Source: CAYUPI01 sp964446585 (GTDB lineage: Bacteria; Verrucomicrobiota; Verrucomicrobiia; Limisphaerales; UBA8199). Taken from it: DNA of 64,000 nt. A program made the translations under genes and the position numbers. Below the pieces are notes generated by a model that saw only the letters and a list, made by a program, of their open reading frames with translations, had not been told where the DNA came from and searched no databases. Below, one piece after another: positions 1-8,792 of the stretch. Where the stretch lies: contig CAYUPI010000007.1 in assembly GCA_964446585.1 (NCBI GenBank), forward strand, positions 62,001 through 126,000, in the 5' to 3' direction. Each line of letters starts with the position of its first letter. Position 1 is the stretch's first letter.

Positions 1-93
1 AACCAAGCCCTTGTGCGCGTGCTGAAAGTCCGGACGGGCCTCAAGGCGGGCGCGCTGACAACCAACCACAACGAGACCATCGTTCGGGGTTAG
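1..93 (+). CDS. C-terminal end of a KAG/NHN-motif small peptide (partial)
   Basis: Frame 1 is open from the window edge to TAG at 91-93, giving 30 residues that end in KAGALTTNHNETIVRG. The visible part begins NQALVRV and then continues LKVRTGLKAG, as if a second copy of an NHN-x-x-LVR unit follows a first one lying off the left edge. I recall short bacterial proteins with repeated K-x-x-x-KAG...NHN signatures; their function is not known to me. It lies about 500 bp upstream of an HlyD adaptor and two ABC exporters, one with a C39 leader peptidase, so it may be their exported substrate. That role is inference. The start codon and any leader are outside the window. Confidence 0.6.
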   Translation, partial: NQALVRVLKVRTGLKAGALTTNHNETIVRG

Positions 94-605
94 CGGAGGT
101 AGGGCCAACGGGGGAGCGCGCCAGACAGTTGCTTGGAGCCACTCTTCAAATGCTATGAAAAGGTTTGTCCATGCATCTCTGGACGGTGTTATGGCTTTTT
201 TGATCCGGGTCCAGCAGGTCCGGCCAAACAAGCAGAAACGTTGCGCTGCTCAAAGGACGGTTGAAACAACTATTCGAGTCAAAAGAACGATTCCTTCTCT
301 GAAAGATGGCAGAACCTTCGAATCGTTCGGTTTGGCTGTCATGTTCGCCGTCGCGATCGTCGTCGTCGCCGTCGGATACGCACTGGTCTGCCTTCTACAG
401 TAATAGTTGGTCAACGTGGCTGACGGCATTCCATGAGCAGTCCTTCAAAGGGTCAAGAGAGCAGTTTGATTCTCTTGAACCCTTTCTTAATGGAAAGCGG
501 GGGATACGCCGGTCTCCAGGCGCCTCTCGAGTTAAGGAGTTACTGACTCGCCGGCCCGATTTTCAGCATTGACTCGCCCGCTTCTTTCGCTAGGAGATTA
601 GATTC
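94..605. other. Intergenic leader of the export cassette, with one weak ORF
   Basis: No convincing gene. An 82-codon frame at 155-403 (+) ends with one hydrophobic stretch (about residues 59-80) but has no ribosome binding site and no recognisable family, so I do not call it a gene. No second KAG/NHN motif was found here in the frames examined. A good AGGAG site at 591-595 belongs to the next gene. Confidence 0.4.
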
Positions 606-1805
606 ATGCCAACGACCTTCTCCCGCTCCCTGCGCTCGTTGGAAGCGGACGGGTTTCGGCGGTCTTTCTGGGCGCTGCTGATAGCGCTGCTGCTTTTGGG
701 GGCCGGGGCCGGCTGGTTTTTTTTCGCCAAAGTAGCAGTCTATGAGACCACCGAGCGGGCCCGCCTCGAAGTCGAGCGTGCCGCCCATCCCATCGCCGCC
801 CCAGTAGCCGGGCCGATTGCAGCCACTCACTTGGCTCTTGGGCGAAAAGTTCGGGAAGGCGATTTGTTGCTCGAATTAGAGAGCGAAAGTGAGCGATTGA
901 AGTTGGAGGAGGAAAAATCGCGTTTAGCGACTACTGGCCGCCGCAGCGCCGCTTTGCGAGACCAACTCAACGCCGAGGAACAAGCCTGGCCGGAGGAGAA
1001 AAAAGCCGCGGCGCTGTCAATCGACGAAGCACGCGCGCGCCAGCGCGAAGCCGAAGCCGCCGCCAAATTCGCGGAAGGTGAGGCGGAACGGCTGAAGCGC
1101 CTCAGCGACAGTGGCCTGTTGTCCAAATCGGATCTGCTCCGTGCGGAATCCGAGGCGCAGAAGCAACGTGAGGCAGCTTCTGCGCAAGGCTTGACCGTCA
1201 ATCGCCTTGAGGCTGAATTGAAGTCGAAAGAAAAAAATCGCGAAGTCCGCGTGGCTCAACTTCAGCGGGACGCGGCCCTGCTCGACGGAGAGATAGACAC
1301 CATCCAGGCGACCATAAAACGCGATGAATTTGTGGTCGAGCAGCGCCGGGTCCGAGCGCCCATTGCCGGGGAATTGGGCGAAGCCGCTGAATTACGGGCC
1401 GGTGGATTCGTCAGTGAAGGACAAAAGATTGGCGCCATCATTCCTGCCGGTCAACTGAAGCTCGTGGCCGAGTTTCCACCGCTGACTGCTGCCGGGCGGC
1501 TCCAGCCGGGCCAGCCCGCGCGCTTGCGTCTGGCCGGTTTTCCCTGGGCGCAATATGGCAGCGTAGCAGCCACCGTGACGAGTGTCTCAAGCGAACCACG
1601 CGACGGCCAGCTTCGCGTCGAGCTTAGAGTGATACCCGGATCGGTCTCCTCGATCCCCCTTCAACATGGGCTGTTGGGCACCGTGGAAGTGCAAGTGGAT
1701 CGTCTTTCGCCAGCGACGCTGGTGCTGCGGGCGGCGGGAAAACTGCTGGCCACGCCGCGCCCGGCAGCTCCGTTGACCGAGCCGGGTTCAGTGACGCAAC
1801 GGTGA
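606..1805 (+). CDS. HlyD-type periplasmic adaptor (membrane fusion protein)
   Basis: A 399-residue adaptor that would bridge the inner-membrane ABC exporters encoded next to it and an outer-membrane channel. One transmembrane segment lies at about residues 20-41. It is followed by the first half of a lipoyl-like domain (AAPVAGPIAATHLALG, about 65-95), a long Lys/Glu/Ala-rich coiled coil (about 95-240), the second lipoyl half (VRAPIAGELGEAAELRAGG, about 250-280), and a beta-barrel region. The ATG has AGGAG about ten bases upstream, which fixes the start. It is the first gene of a three-gene plus-strand set with the two ABC proteins. The family is sure; the cargo is inferred. Confidence 0.9.
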   Translation: MPTTFSRSLRSLEADGFRRSFWALLIALLLLGAGAGWFFFAKVAVYETTERARLEVERAAHPIAAPVAGPIAATHLALGRKVREGDLLLELESESERLKLEEEKSRLATTGRRSAALRDQLNAEEQAWPEEKKAAALSIDEARARQREAEAAAKFAEGEAERLKRLSDSGLLSKSDLLRAESEAQKQREAASAQGLTVNRLEAELKSKEKNREVRVAQLQRDAALLDGEIDTIQATIKRDEFVVEQRRVRAPIAGELGEAAELRAGGFVSEGQKIGAIIPAGQLKLVAEFPPLTAAGRLQPGQPARLRLAGFPWAQYGSVAATVTSVSSEPRDGQLRVELRVIPGSVSSIPLQHGLLGTVEVQVDRLSPATLVLRAAGKLLATPRPAAPLTEPGSVTQR

Positions 1806-1834
1806 GCTGAGCATGAATATCCAGGCAGCAGGAA

Positions 1835-1897
1835 CCAAATTCCAAATCCCAAATTCCAACCTCCAAAGAAATCTCAAATCTCAAATCCCAACCTGAG
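1835..1897. repeat. Degenerate tandem heptanucleotide tract, nine units
   Basis: Reading in steps of seven from 1835 gives CCAAATT, CCAAATC, CCAAATT, CCAACCT, CCAAAGA, AATCTCA, AATCTCA, AATCCCA, ACCTGAG. It fills most of the gap between the HlyD gene and the C39-ABC gene and ends 15 bases before that start codon. It belongs to a set of 7-bp-period tracts found at about ten sites in this window. Confidence 0.85.
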
Positions 1898-1912
1898 ATC
1901 AAACCGCAAAGA

Positions 1913-4723
1913 ATGAAGCCTCGAAGCCGCTTCCTCGCTCCCGAAGTGGTCCAGACCTCGGCAATGGATTGCGGCCCAGCGACGCTAAAATGTCTGCTCG
2001 ACGGTTTAGGCATCCCCGTCAGTTACGGTCGGCTGCGTGAAGCCTGTCAAACCGATGTCGATGGCACATCTATCGATACGATGGAAGAAATCGCCGCTCA
2101 ACTCGGTCTGGAAACCGAGCAAACCGTGCTTCCCCCGGATCATCTCTTGCTGGATGAAGCCCGAGCGCTTCCGGCGATTGTGGTTGTGCGATTTCCCAAT
2201 GGCCTGACCCATTTCGTCGTCGCATGGAGACGTCATGGGCCACTGCTGCAGTTGATGGATCCGGCCAGTGGCCGACGCTGGACTGGCAGCCAGGCATTCC
2301 TCGAAGAAGTCTATGTTCACGAAATCCCCATCTCCGCAGCCTGTTGGCGAGAGTGGGTTGAGGGGGATGAGTTTCTCGGGGCGTTGCGACGACGCCTGTC
2401 CGACTTGGGAGTAGCACAGATCAATCAACTGCGGCTGATTGACATGGCTCGGGCGGATTCAGACTGGCGCACTTTCGCGGCGTTTGATGCGGCAACGCGC
2501 ATGGTCGCTACTCTTGTGCAGGCCCACGGTCTTCAAAACGGCGAGGAAGCGGCTCGCACGATCGAGGCGTTTGTTAAGCGGGCTCTCGCCGCGGCCGACA
2601 GTACAGCGGTCATCCCAAAAGCCTACTGGTCTGCGCGGGCGGCAGCGAAAGGCGCGGACGGCGAGGAGCAGGTGCTCCTGCGGGGCGCAGTGATCGTCAG
2701 AGTACTCGGAAGGAAGCCGAAGCAACAAGAAACCGTAGGTGAAAATGACCCCGTCTCAACGGCCCAACGCTCGACACGCAGAGAGGAACACGAGGCCGCA
2801 ACGGAAAATGGCGATTCTTCTCAAAAAGGAGTGGCAGCAGTAGCTGAGGGTCCTGACAGAACGAATCGTAGCCTTTCGCCGGAGTTGGTGGCGGCCCTTG
2901 CCGAGCAACCAACCAGTCCGTTGCGCGAGCTAGTCAGGTTACTGGGCGCCGACGGCCTGTTGGCCCCTGCTGCGTTGTTTGGCACGCTGGTCCTCGCGGC
3001 AGGCGCAGTGATATTGGAAGCGGTGTTGCTGCGAGGCTTATTTGATCTCGGGCGCGATTTAACTGTTTCCGGTCAGCGGCTCGTTGCGATGCTCGGAATA
3101 CTCGCTTTCGTGGGCGTTCTGCTCCTGCTGGAAGTTCCCATGGCGGGTATGGTTCTTCGCCTGGGTCGCAGGCTGGAGACACGGCTACGAATCGCTTTCC
3201 TCGAGAAAATTCCGCGGCTGGTAGATCGCTATTTTCAAAGCAGGCTGATGTCGGATATGGCCGAGCGCAGTCACGCGGTCCAGATTCTCCGCACCTTGCC
3301 GGACGTCGGCACCCGATTCTTACGTGCCTGTTTCGAACTGATTTTTACAGCGGCCGGCATTGCCTGGCTGGCGCCCGCCTCCGCGCCCATCGCGGTACTG
3401 GCGACCGTAACGGCTTTCGGTCTGCCTTTTTTGACCAATCCGTTGCTGACAGAGCGGGATCTTCGGCTGCGCACGCACGTGGGTGGCTTGGCTCGTTTCT
3501 ACCTCGATTCGCTGCTGGGATTGGTCGCCATCCGCACTCACGGCGCCGAGCGAGCGGTCCGCTCCGAGCACGAGAGCCTGCTGGTGGAGTGGGTCCGCGC
3601 TGGTTTCGGCCTGCAGCGCACCGCCGTTCTCGTCGAAGGCTTGCAGGCATTCATTGGTGTCGGTTTCGCCGTATGGTTGCTGTTCGGTTATCTTGCGCGC
3701 ACGGTCGATGCCGGCGGAGTCTTACTCCTGGTCTATTGGGGACTGAATCTACCGTTCCTGGCCGAAGAGATTGCTCTTTACGCTCGGCAATATCCCGCTC
3801 TGCGCAGCGTGACTTTGCGTCTTCTGGAGCCGCTGGGGGCACCGGAGGAATCCAACCTGTCTGCAACCGATCACGCTGAGCCTGTAACTCACGCATCACG
3901 CATCACGCATCACGCATCACCTGCGTCCATCACGCTTTCCAATGTCAGCGTTCGCGCCGGTGGCCATTCCATTTTGGAAGACCTTAGCGTTCGCATCGAT
4001 GCCGGGGAGCATGTGGCAATCGTGGGCCCGTCGGGTGCCGGCAAATCGAGCTTAGTCGGGTTGTTATTGGGTTGGCACCGACCCGCCAGTGGCCAGATAT
4101 TGGTGGATGGCAATTCGCTTGACGCAAGACTGCTCGAACGGCTGCGCCTTCAGACCGCCTGGGTCGATCCGGCAGTCCACCTCTGGAACCGCTCACTGCT
4201 CGAAAACCTTTGTTATGGCGTCGATGGCGACGTGGGCGCGAACATTGGTTGGGTCATGCAGCAGTCGGAGTTACTGCGCGTGCTTCAAAAACTGCCTGAC
4301 GGACTGCAAACGCGTTTAGGGGAAGGGGGTGCACTGGTTTCGGGCGGCGAGGGCCAACGCGTGCGATTTGGCCGCGGGTTGTTGCGAAAGAACCCACGAC
4401 TTGTGATTTTGGACGAGCCATTCCGCGGCCTGGATCGCGAGCAACGCCGCCTGCTAATGGAACGGGCGCGGCAGCATTGGGAAAGTGTCACGCTGTTGTG
4501 CATCACGCATGACGTCGGTGAGACGCGCTCGTTTGACCGAGTGCTGGTGATCGAAAACGGAAGGATCGTTGAGGATGGCTCCCCAAAAGAGTTGGCCGTT
4601 ATGTCGGGCTCGCGGTACGGTGCTTTGCTCGCTGCGGAACAAGCGGTGCGAAAGGATCTTTGGGGAGGCCAAATGTGGCGCCGTGTGTCACTCGATGCCG
4701 GTAGGCTGGTTGAACAATCATGA
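1913..4723 (+). CDS. ABC exporter with active-type C39 peptidase domain
   Basis: A 936-residue peptidase-containing ABC transporter, expected to cut a leader from a peptide and export it through the inner membrane. The N-terminal C39 domain has Gln14, Cys20 (in SAMDCGPATLKCL), His100 (LTHFVVAW) and Asp116 (LMDPASG), a complete papain-like set. An unusual ~200-residue hydrophilic insert (about 150-345) separates it from the membrane domain. The nucleotide-binding domain has Walker A GPSGAGKSS (about 704), signature VSGGEGQ (about 807) and Walker B LVILDEP (about 829). The stop overlaps the next start (ATGA). A heptad repeat encodes the THASRITHHASPAS linker before the ATPase. It resembles the two-ABC arrangement of NHLM-type bacteriocin exporters, but I cannot assign the subfamily. 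Confidence 0.9.
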   Translation: MKPRSRFLAPEVVQTSAMDCGPATLKCLLDGLGIPVSYGRLREACQTDVDGTSIDTMEEIAAQLGLETEQTVLPPDHLLLDEARALPAIVVVRFPNGLTHFVVAWRRHGPLLQLMDPASGRRWTGSQAFLEEVYVHEIPISAACWREWVEGDEFLGALRRRLSDLGVAQINQLRLIDMARADSDWRTFAAFDAATRMVATLVQAHGLQNGEEAARTIEAFVKRALAAADSTAVIPKAYWSARAAAKGADGEEQVLLRGAVIVRVLGRKPKQQETVGENDPVSTAQRSTRREEHEAATENGDSSQKGVAAVAEGPDRTNRSLSPELVAALAEQPTSPLRELVRLLGADGLLAPAALFGTLVLAAGAVILEAVLLRGLFDLGRDLTVSGQRLVAMLGILAFVGVLLLLEVPMAGMVLRLGRRLETRLRIAFLEKIPRLVDRYFQSRLMSDMAERSHAVQILRTLPDVGTRFLRACFELIFTAAGIAWLAPASAPIAVLATVTAFGLPFLTNPLLTERDLRLRTHVGGLARFYLDSLLGLVAIRTHGAERAVRSEHESLLVEWVRAGFGLQRTAVLVEGLQAFIGVGFAVWLLFGYLARTVDAGGVLLLVYWGLNLPFLAEEIALYARQYPALRSVTLRLLEPLGAPEESNLSATDHAEPVTHASRITHHASPASITLSNVSVRAGGHSILEDLSVRIDAGEHVAIVGPSGAGKSSLVGLLLGWHRPASGQILVDGNSLDARLLERLRLQTAWVDPAVHLWNRSLLENLCYGVDGDVGANIGWVMQQSELLRVLQKLPDGLQTRLGEGGALVSGGEGQRVRFGRGLLRKNPRLVILDEPFRGLDREQRRLLMERARQHWESVTLLCITHDVGETRSFDRVLVIENGRIVEDGSPKELAVMSGSRYGALLAAEQAVRKDLWGGQMWRRVSLDAGRLVEQS
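3889..3923. repeat. In-gene heptanucleotide tract, TCACGCA x4 plus a variant
   Basis: Four copies of TCACGCA in register from 3889, then TCACCTG. The tract is inside the C39-ABC gene, at the junction of membrane and ATPase domains, and is translated as a His/Ser/Thr-rich linker, so the reading frame tolerates it. Confidence 0.85.
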
Positions 4724-6855
4724 GCGCGAGCCCCAACGATCTCAAAGCATTTGCCTGGCCCACGGTACGCCTGGCTGAAGCCATTGAATGGCTCGCGCGA
4801 AGAAGTGACCTCGCCCCACACACTGTTGAACTTCCTGCGGCGCCATCGGATACCCCGAGTTCAGCGGCCTTGACGAACTGGTTTAATGGGATCGGTCATT
4901 CATTGGGAATTGAGATTGAGCCCATCGACAATTCTTATTCGGAAGCGGATGCATTGGTGAAACGCTCCGCTCCAGCTTTGTTGCAGGTACAATTTGGTTC
5001 TGAGGCGCAATTTCTCGCGGTTTTGCCATCCGGAAGCGAAGCCGTGCGTTTGCTCAGCCCCGATCTCAATGCGCACCGCGTTGATCCTGAAGCAGTGCGA
5101 GCAATGCTGTGTCAGCAAATCGAAAAGCCGCTCGTCGCGGAAACAGAGAAACTGCTCGAAGAAGCCGGCGTGGCGCCCGCGCGTCGGCCGGCCGCCTTGA
5201 CTGTCATCCTACGTCAGCAGCTTGCCGGGATGCGCATCGGCGGCTGCTGGCTGTTACGCTCGGCGCCGAGCGCCAGCATCTGGCGCCAGGCGCGTGAGGC
5301 TCGCATCCCCTTGCGCCTCCTGGCCCTGCTGGGAGCGCACGCCATTCAATACCTTTTGTGGTTGGTCTCCTGGTGGATGATTGGACAGGCCGCGCTGCTG
5401 GGGCGCTTTGACTGGGGTTGGCTGACCGCCTGGGCTTTGGTCTTGTTCAGTATGGTCCCGTTTCGGTTATTGGTCACCTGGTGGCAAGGCTTACTTTCTA
5501 TCCGTGTCGGCGCACTGCTCAAACGCTCTCTTTTGTTCGGCGCTCTTCAACTCCAACCCGATGAGATTCGCCACCAGGGCGCCGGCCAATTACTGGGATG
5601 TGTTATTGAATCAGAGGCGGTGGAATCACTTGCGTTGAGCGGCGGATTTCTGGCCGTAATGGCGGGATTGGAATTGGCCTTAGCGGCTGGGGTAATTGCC
5701 TTGGGACTTTCGGGTTTTTTGCTGGTGCCGTTGCTCCTCGTGTGGATCGCGGTAGCTCTGGGGCTAGCCTGGCATTACTCGCGAAATCGCGATTGGTGGA
5801 CGCGGTCGCGCCTTAAGATAACCAACGAGCTTGTCGAAAGGATGGTTGGACACCGCACCCGTCTGGCACAGCAAAGGCGGGACCGTTGGCATGACGGCGA
5901 GGACCAGGCGGTGAGCGGCTTGCTCACGCTCGCTTTGGGTATGGATCGCTCGGCATTATGGCTGACAGCCATCGTGCCGCGAGGCTGGCTGGTGCTCGGC
6001 TTACTCGCTCTTACTCCATCTTTTGCGATGACCAATAATCCTCCGGCAAAACTCGCCATTGCGTTAGGTGGTGTGCTATTGGCCTTTCGTGCGCTACAAC
6101 GATTCGCGGGTGGCCTGTCGCACATTGCGGGCGCAGTTATCGCCTGGAAACAAATTGCCCCGCTTTTTGGCGCGGCCAAGCGTGGCAACGAGCCGAATAC
6201 CTCCATGAGTAATGGAACTCACGGACCGGATTCCGCCCGCGCTCCAGAATTGCTCGAAGCTCATGACCTGAATTTCTGCTATCGGGATCGCGGTCTGCCT
6301 GTGCTTCGAGCGTGCAGTTTGAAAATTCGTCCGGGCGATCGCATTTTGCTCGAAGGTCCATCGGGCGGCGGCAAATCGACTTTGGCTTCGATGTTGACCG
6401 GTTTGAGAGTGCCGGATTCCGGTTTGTTGCTGTTGCGTGGACTGGATCGCCATACCATCGGCCTCAATGGATGGCGGCGCCACGTCGTCGCCGCGCCACA
6501 GTTTCATGAAAACCATGTGCTGACCGGCACATTTGCTTTCAATCTTCTGATGGGCGGGTGTTGGCCCCCCGAACCTGAAGCGCTTGAGAAAGCCGAGGCC
6601 TTGTGCCGCGAGCTGGGGTTGGAAGATTTGCTCCAGAGGATGCCAGCCGGTCTGCTTCAACTCGTAGGCGAAAGCGGATGGCAACTTTCGCACGGCGAAA
6701 AAAGTCGTTTATACATCGCTCGGGCGTTGCTGCAGGGGGCGGAGCTCGTGGTGCTCGACGAAAGCTTCGCTTCGCTCGACCCGGAAAATCTTCGACGAAC
6801 GCTAAAGTGCGTCCTCTCCCGCGCCCGCACGTTGGTTGTGATAGCACATCCATAA
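4720..6855 (+). CDS. Second ABC exporter, with degenerate C39-like N-terminal domain
   Basis: 711 residues, translationally coupled to the previous gene by an ATGA overlap, and probably its partner in one exporter. The ATPase has Walker A GPSGGGKST (about 546), signature LSHGEKSRL (about 655) and Walker B VVLDESFASLD (about 677). The protein stops immediately after the H-loop (VVIAHP), so it lacks the usual C-terminal tail. The first ~120 residues align by eye with the partner's C39 domain: PALLQVQFGSEAQFLAVL matches the region around the catalytic His, but Gln sits at the His position and Ser at the Asp position, and there is no DCG motif. It therefore looks catalytically dead, perhaps a substrate-binding C39-like domain. 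Several transmembrane segments lie between about 195 and 480. Confidence 0.85.
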   Translation: MSASPNDLKAFAWPTVRLAEAIEWLARRSDLAPHTVELPAAPSDTPSSAALTNWFNGIGHSLGIEIEPIDNSYSEADALVKRSAPALLQVQFGSEAQFLAVLPSGSEAVRLLSPDLNAHRVDPEAVRAMLCQQIEKPLVAETEKLLEEAGVAPARRPAALTVILRQQLAGMRIGGCWLLRSAPSASIWRQAREARIPLRLLALLGAHAIQYLLWLVSWWMIGQAALLGRFDWGWLTAWALVLFSMVPFRLLVTWWQGLLSIRVGALLKRSLLFGALQLQPDEIRHQGAGQLLGCVIESEAVESLALSGGFLAVMAGLELALAAGVIALGLSGFLLVPLLLVWIAVALGLAWHYSRNRDWWTRSRLKITNELVERMVGHRTRLAQQRRDRWHDGEDQAVSGLLTLALGMDRSALWLTAIVPRGWLVLGLLALTPSFAMTNNPPAKLAIALGGVLLAFRALQRFAGGLSHIAGAVIAWKQIAPLFGAAKRGNEPNTSMSNGTHGPDSARAPELLEAHDLNFCYRDRGLPVLRACSLKIRPGDRILLEGPSGGGKSTLASMLTGLRVPDSGLLLLRGLDRHTIGLNGWRRHVVAAPQFHENHVLTGTFAFNLLMGGCWPPEPEALEKAEALCRELGLEDLLQRMPAGLLQLVGESGWQLSHGEKSRLYIARALLQGAELVVLDESFASLDPENLRRTLKCVLSRARTLVVIAHP

Positions 6856-7067
6856 TGGGGGCTGTCATTCAACAAAAGGCGGACGTAAGAGAAAATTGTT
6901 CACGCGGTCAACTCCTCCTGCTTGTGCTATTAAACTAATGAATCACTCCACTAAAATCTAATCGGTCTGACATATTGAATGCTTTTGGTCGCACGGGAGC
7001 CGTCCCGTCCGGTCTACTGTTGGCAGCTCCTTTTACTCTGTCACATAAACCGTGTTAAACTGAACTC

Positions 7068-7496
7068 ATGGAATTTGTGACGCTCCATGAGCTGTCCAAG
7101 GAATTCGATCTCCCCGCTCGCGTTGTGCGGTATCGTTTTCATCAGCTCCGCAAAGAGGGAAAGCTAAAAGAAACCGAAGATTGGAGGCGCGATGATTACA
7201 GGGACACACAACATTTTGTCTGGAAGATCAATCCCCTCACCTTTATGAGGCAAATTGGGCTAACTCCAGTCAGTCAACGGAATTCAGCTATCCCCTTTTC
7301 TAATCCTGTTACCAAAGCTGAAACCGTCCTTAACGAACCTGTCAACGAGTCTGAATCGGCCGTTAACAATCCTGTTAACCAGCGAGAGCCCGTCTTTACG
7401 GAAACACGCCGAACTGGTAACAAGGTTGATGAAAAGGCGGAATTCGCTGAACCGCCTCGCCGCTTTGAGCATGAAATTATCGATTTTCTGCTTTGA
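7068..7496 (+). CDS. Hypothetical protein with HTH-like N-terminus and Asn/Pro-rich repeats
   Basis: 142 residues; I do not recognise the family. Residues 1-65 look like a small helical DNA-binding-type domain (VTLHELSKEFDLPARVVRYR, then FHQLRKEGKLKE), reminiscent of a DeoR/MarR-style or prophage helix-turn-helix, but this is only by eye. The middle carries a degenerate ~11-residue repeat built on NPVTKAET, NEPVNESES and NNPVNQREP. No ribosome binding site is evident before ATG 7068. It stands alone downstream of the exporter genes. It could be a regulator of the accessory region; that is a guess. Confidence 0.5.
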   Translation: MEFVTLHELSKEFDLPARVVRYRFHQLRKEGKLKETEDWRRDDYRDTQHFVWKINPLTFMRQIGLTPVSQRNSAIPFSNPVTKAETVLNEPVNESESAVNNPVNQREPVFTETRRTGNKVDEKAEFAEPPRRFEHEIIDFLL

Positions 7497-7549
7497 TTGA
7501 ACGCGATTTGCATTGCAACCCGACGATGACCCACTTATCATGAGCCAGT

Positions 7550-7972
7550 TCATGCATCTTTTGGAGAAGAATTTTCGACACGTGACACTGCCCTGATTCG
7601 TTCCGGCCAAAGAATTAAGCGTTGCTCAGCCATTTGGTCCACAAGGCTAAGTACTGCCTTCTGTTGCTTCACCAGGGCCGCCCGCGCGCGCTGGTACTTC
7701 CGGTATTCGGCCGCCCGCCTTCGTACCGGTGCCTGCTTGTCCTTCGGCACACTGTAAATTTTATCCTTCCCCTTCTCACTCCGCGTCAGAACCCAGCTTT
7801 GATGTAATCCCCCTCGCGTGCACCGGCAATTCGGTTTGCCGCATTTGCGCCGAAGCAGATAAAACGAACCTTGGATCATCGGTTGGCGACTTTGGAGTTT
7901 GCGCAAAATTATCGCCAACGCACTAAATGCTTGCAAAAGCGCTTTGGACAGACTCGTTGTTTTTGCCTGCAC
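7550..7972 (-). CDS. DUF6788-like protein, IS-associated type
   Basis: 140 residues with the segment GSFYLLRRKCGKPNCRC followed by SWVLTRSEKGKDKIYSVP and a C-terminal coiled helix. I recall this pattern, with a Cys-x4-Cys-x-Cys knuckle, as a DUF6788-type protein often found beside transposases in Verrucomicrobia and Planctomycetes. The three Cys could bind a metal. No transposase gene is intact next to it, so it may be the remnant of an insertion element. The family assignment is from memory and the function is unknown. Confidence 0.55.
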   Translation of the reverse strand: MQAKTTSLSKALLQAFSALAIILRKLQSRQPMIQGSFYLLRRKCGKPNCRCTRGGLHQSWVLTRSEKGKDKIYSVPKDKQAPVRRRAAEYRKYQRARAALVKQQKAVLSLVDQMAEQRLILWPERIRAVSRVENSSPKDA

Positions 7973-8546
7973 GTGTCTGAATGTATACTTATGAAGAAGA
8001 TACAGAAGAGCATAGCAAACGCAAGGGGAGAATGATTCATTGAAGGAGGTTCAAGTCGGCGCTGATCGTTCGTCGAAACTGGAGACGCAATCCAAGTCCG
8101 CTAAGTCGGCAGTTTGGACCACTGCCACCTTTTTCTTTGCATTCCGGCTTACACATTAGGCGGCTGCGAATTCCTCGTGAGTTCACGGTCCGCGCATTCC
8201 GTTGACGTTTCCTCGCAGAATTTCCAAACAGTCCTTTTTTCTAGAGGCTGCCAAGTTATCTGTGTAAGTCGGTTTTAAGCGGGTGTGTTGGAACGCCATC
8301 ATCTTGCATGCGTCGGCGAAACAGCTCATATACTCGCGGCAATTAAGAAAGGAGAAATGACGCCACACGGCAGGCAATCTCCTCAAATCAATTAGTGCTG
8401 GAGGAGGCGGAAATTCTCTGCAGAAAATGCCCGGGCCAAGCTCGTCAGGACGGGCAGCAGGAAAATCGGTCGTCCGAACACGCCTCACGCCGCAAATGGG
8501 TTATGTGCTCGAAAAAGTCTCGTTCGTGGCTTCAGGCCAGCGTACT
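7973..8546. other. Gene-poor accessory DNA
   Basis: No frame here has a recognisable product or a good ribosome binding site. It follows an IS-associated-type gene and is probably decayed mobile DNA. Nothing else is seen. Confidence 0.4.
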
Positions 8547-8792
8547 TTACGCGCAGGTCTCCCATCGATGAGACACCCTGCCTCGGAGATTGATACAGGA
8601 AATTAAGACACCCTCATCTGTTTTGGATTCGATTCTTCTAGGGCCGCAGAACCATCCCCAATTCCACGCCTGTGCACCTTGACGAGCCATTTCTTTTACA
8701 TGCGCGAAGTCAAGCATTTTTTCGAGTTTTTTCTGGCTAAAACATGGCTGACTGCGTATAAGCGCGTTCCGTTTCTGGTGCTTTTCTTTCAT
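8547..8792 (-). CDS. Small hypothetical protein with good ribosome binding site
   Basis: 81 residues if started at the ATG at 8792, which has a strong GGAGG seven bases upstream on the minus strand; an in-frame ATG at 8819 has no such site. The product is basic and helical at the start (MKEKHQKRNALIRSQPCF), with no family that I recognise. It is the only frame in the 7973-9682 stretch with a convincing translation start. It may be a real small accessory gene or a fragment. Confidence 0.35.
   Translation of the reverse strand: MKEKHQKRNALIRSQPCFSQKKLEKMLDFAHVKEMARQGAQAWNWGWFCGPRRIESKTDEGVLISCINLRGRVSHRWETCA

Noticed and set aside
155..403. 82-codon gene before the HlyD gene
   Set aside because: No ribosome binding site or family; kept only as a weak ORF in the leader region.
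6094..6693. 199-codon minus-strand frame
   Set aside because: Antisense to the ATPase domain of the second ABC protein.
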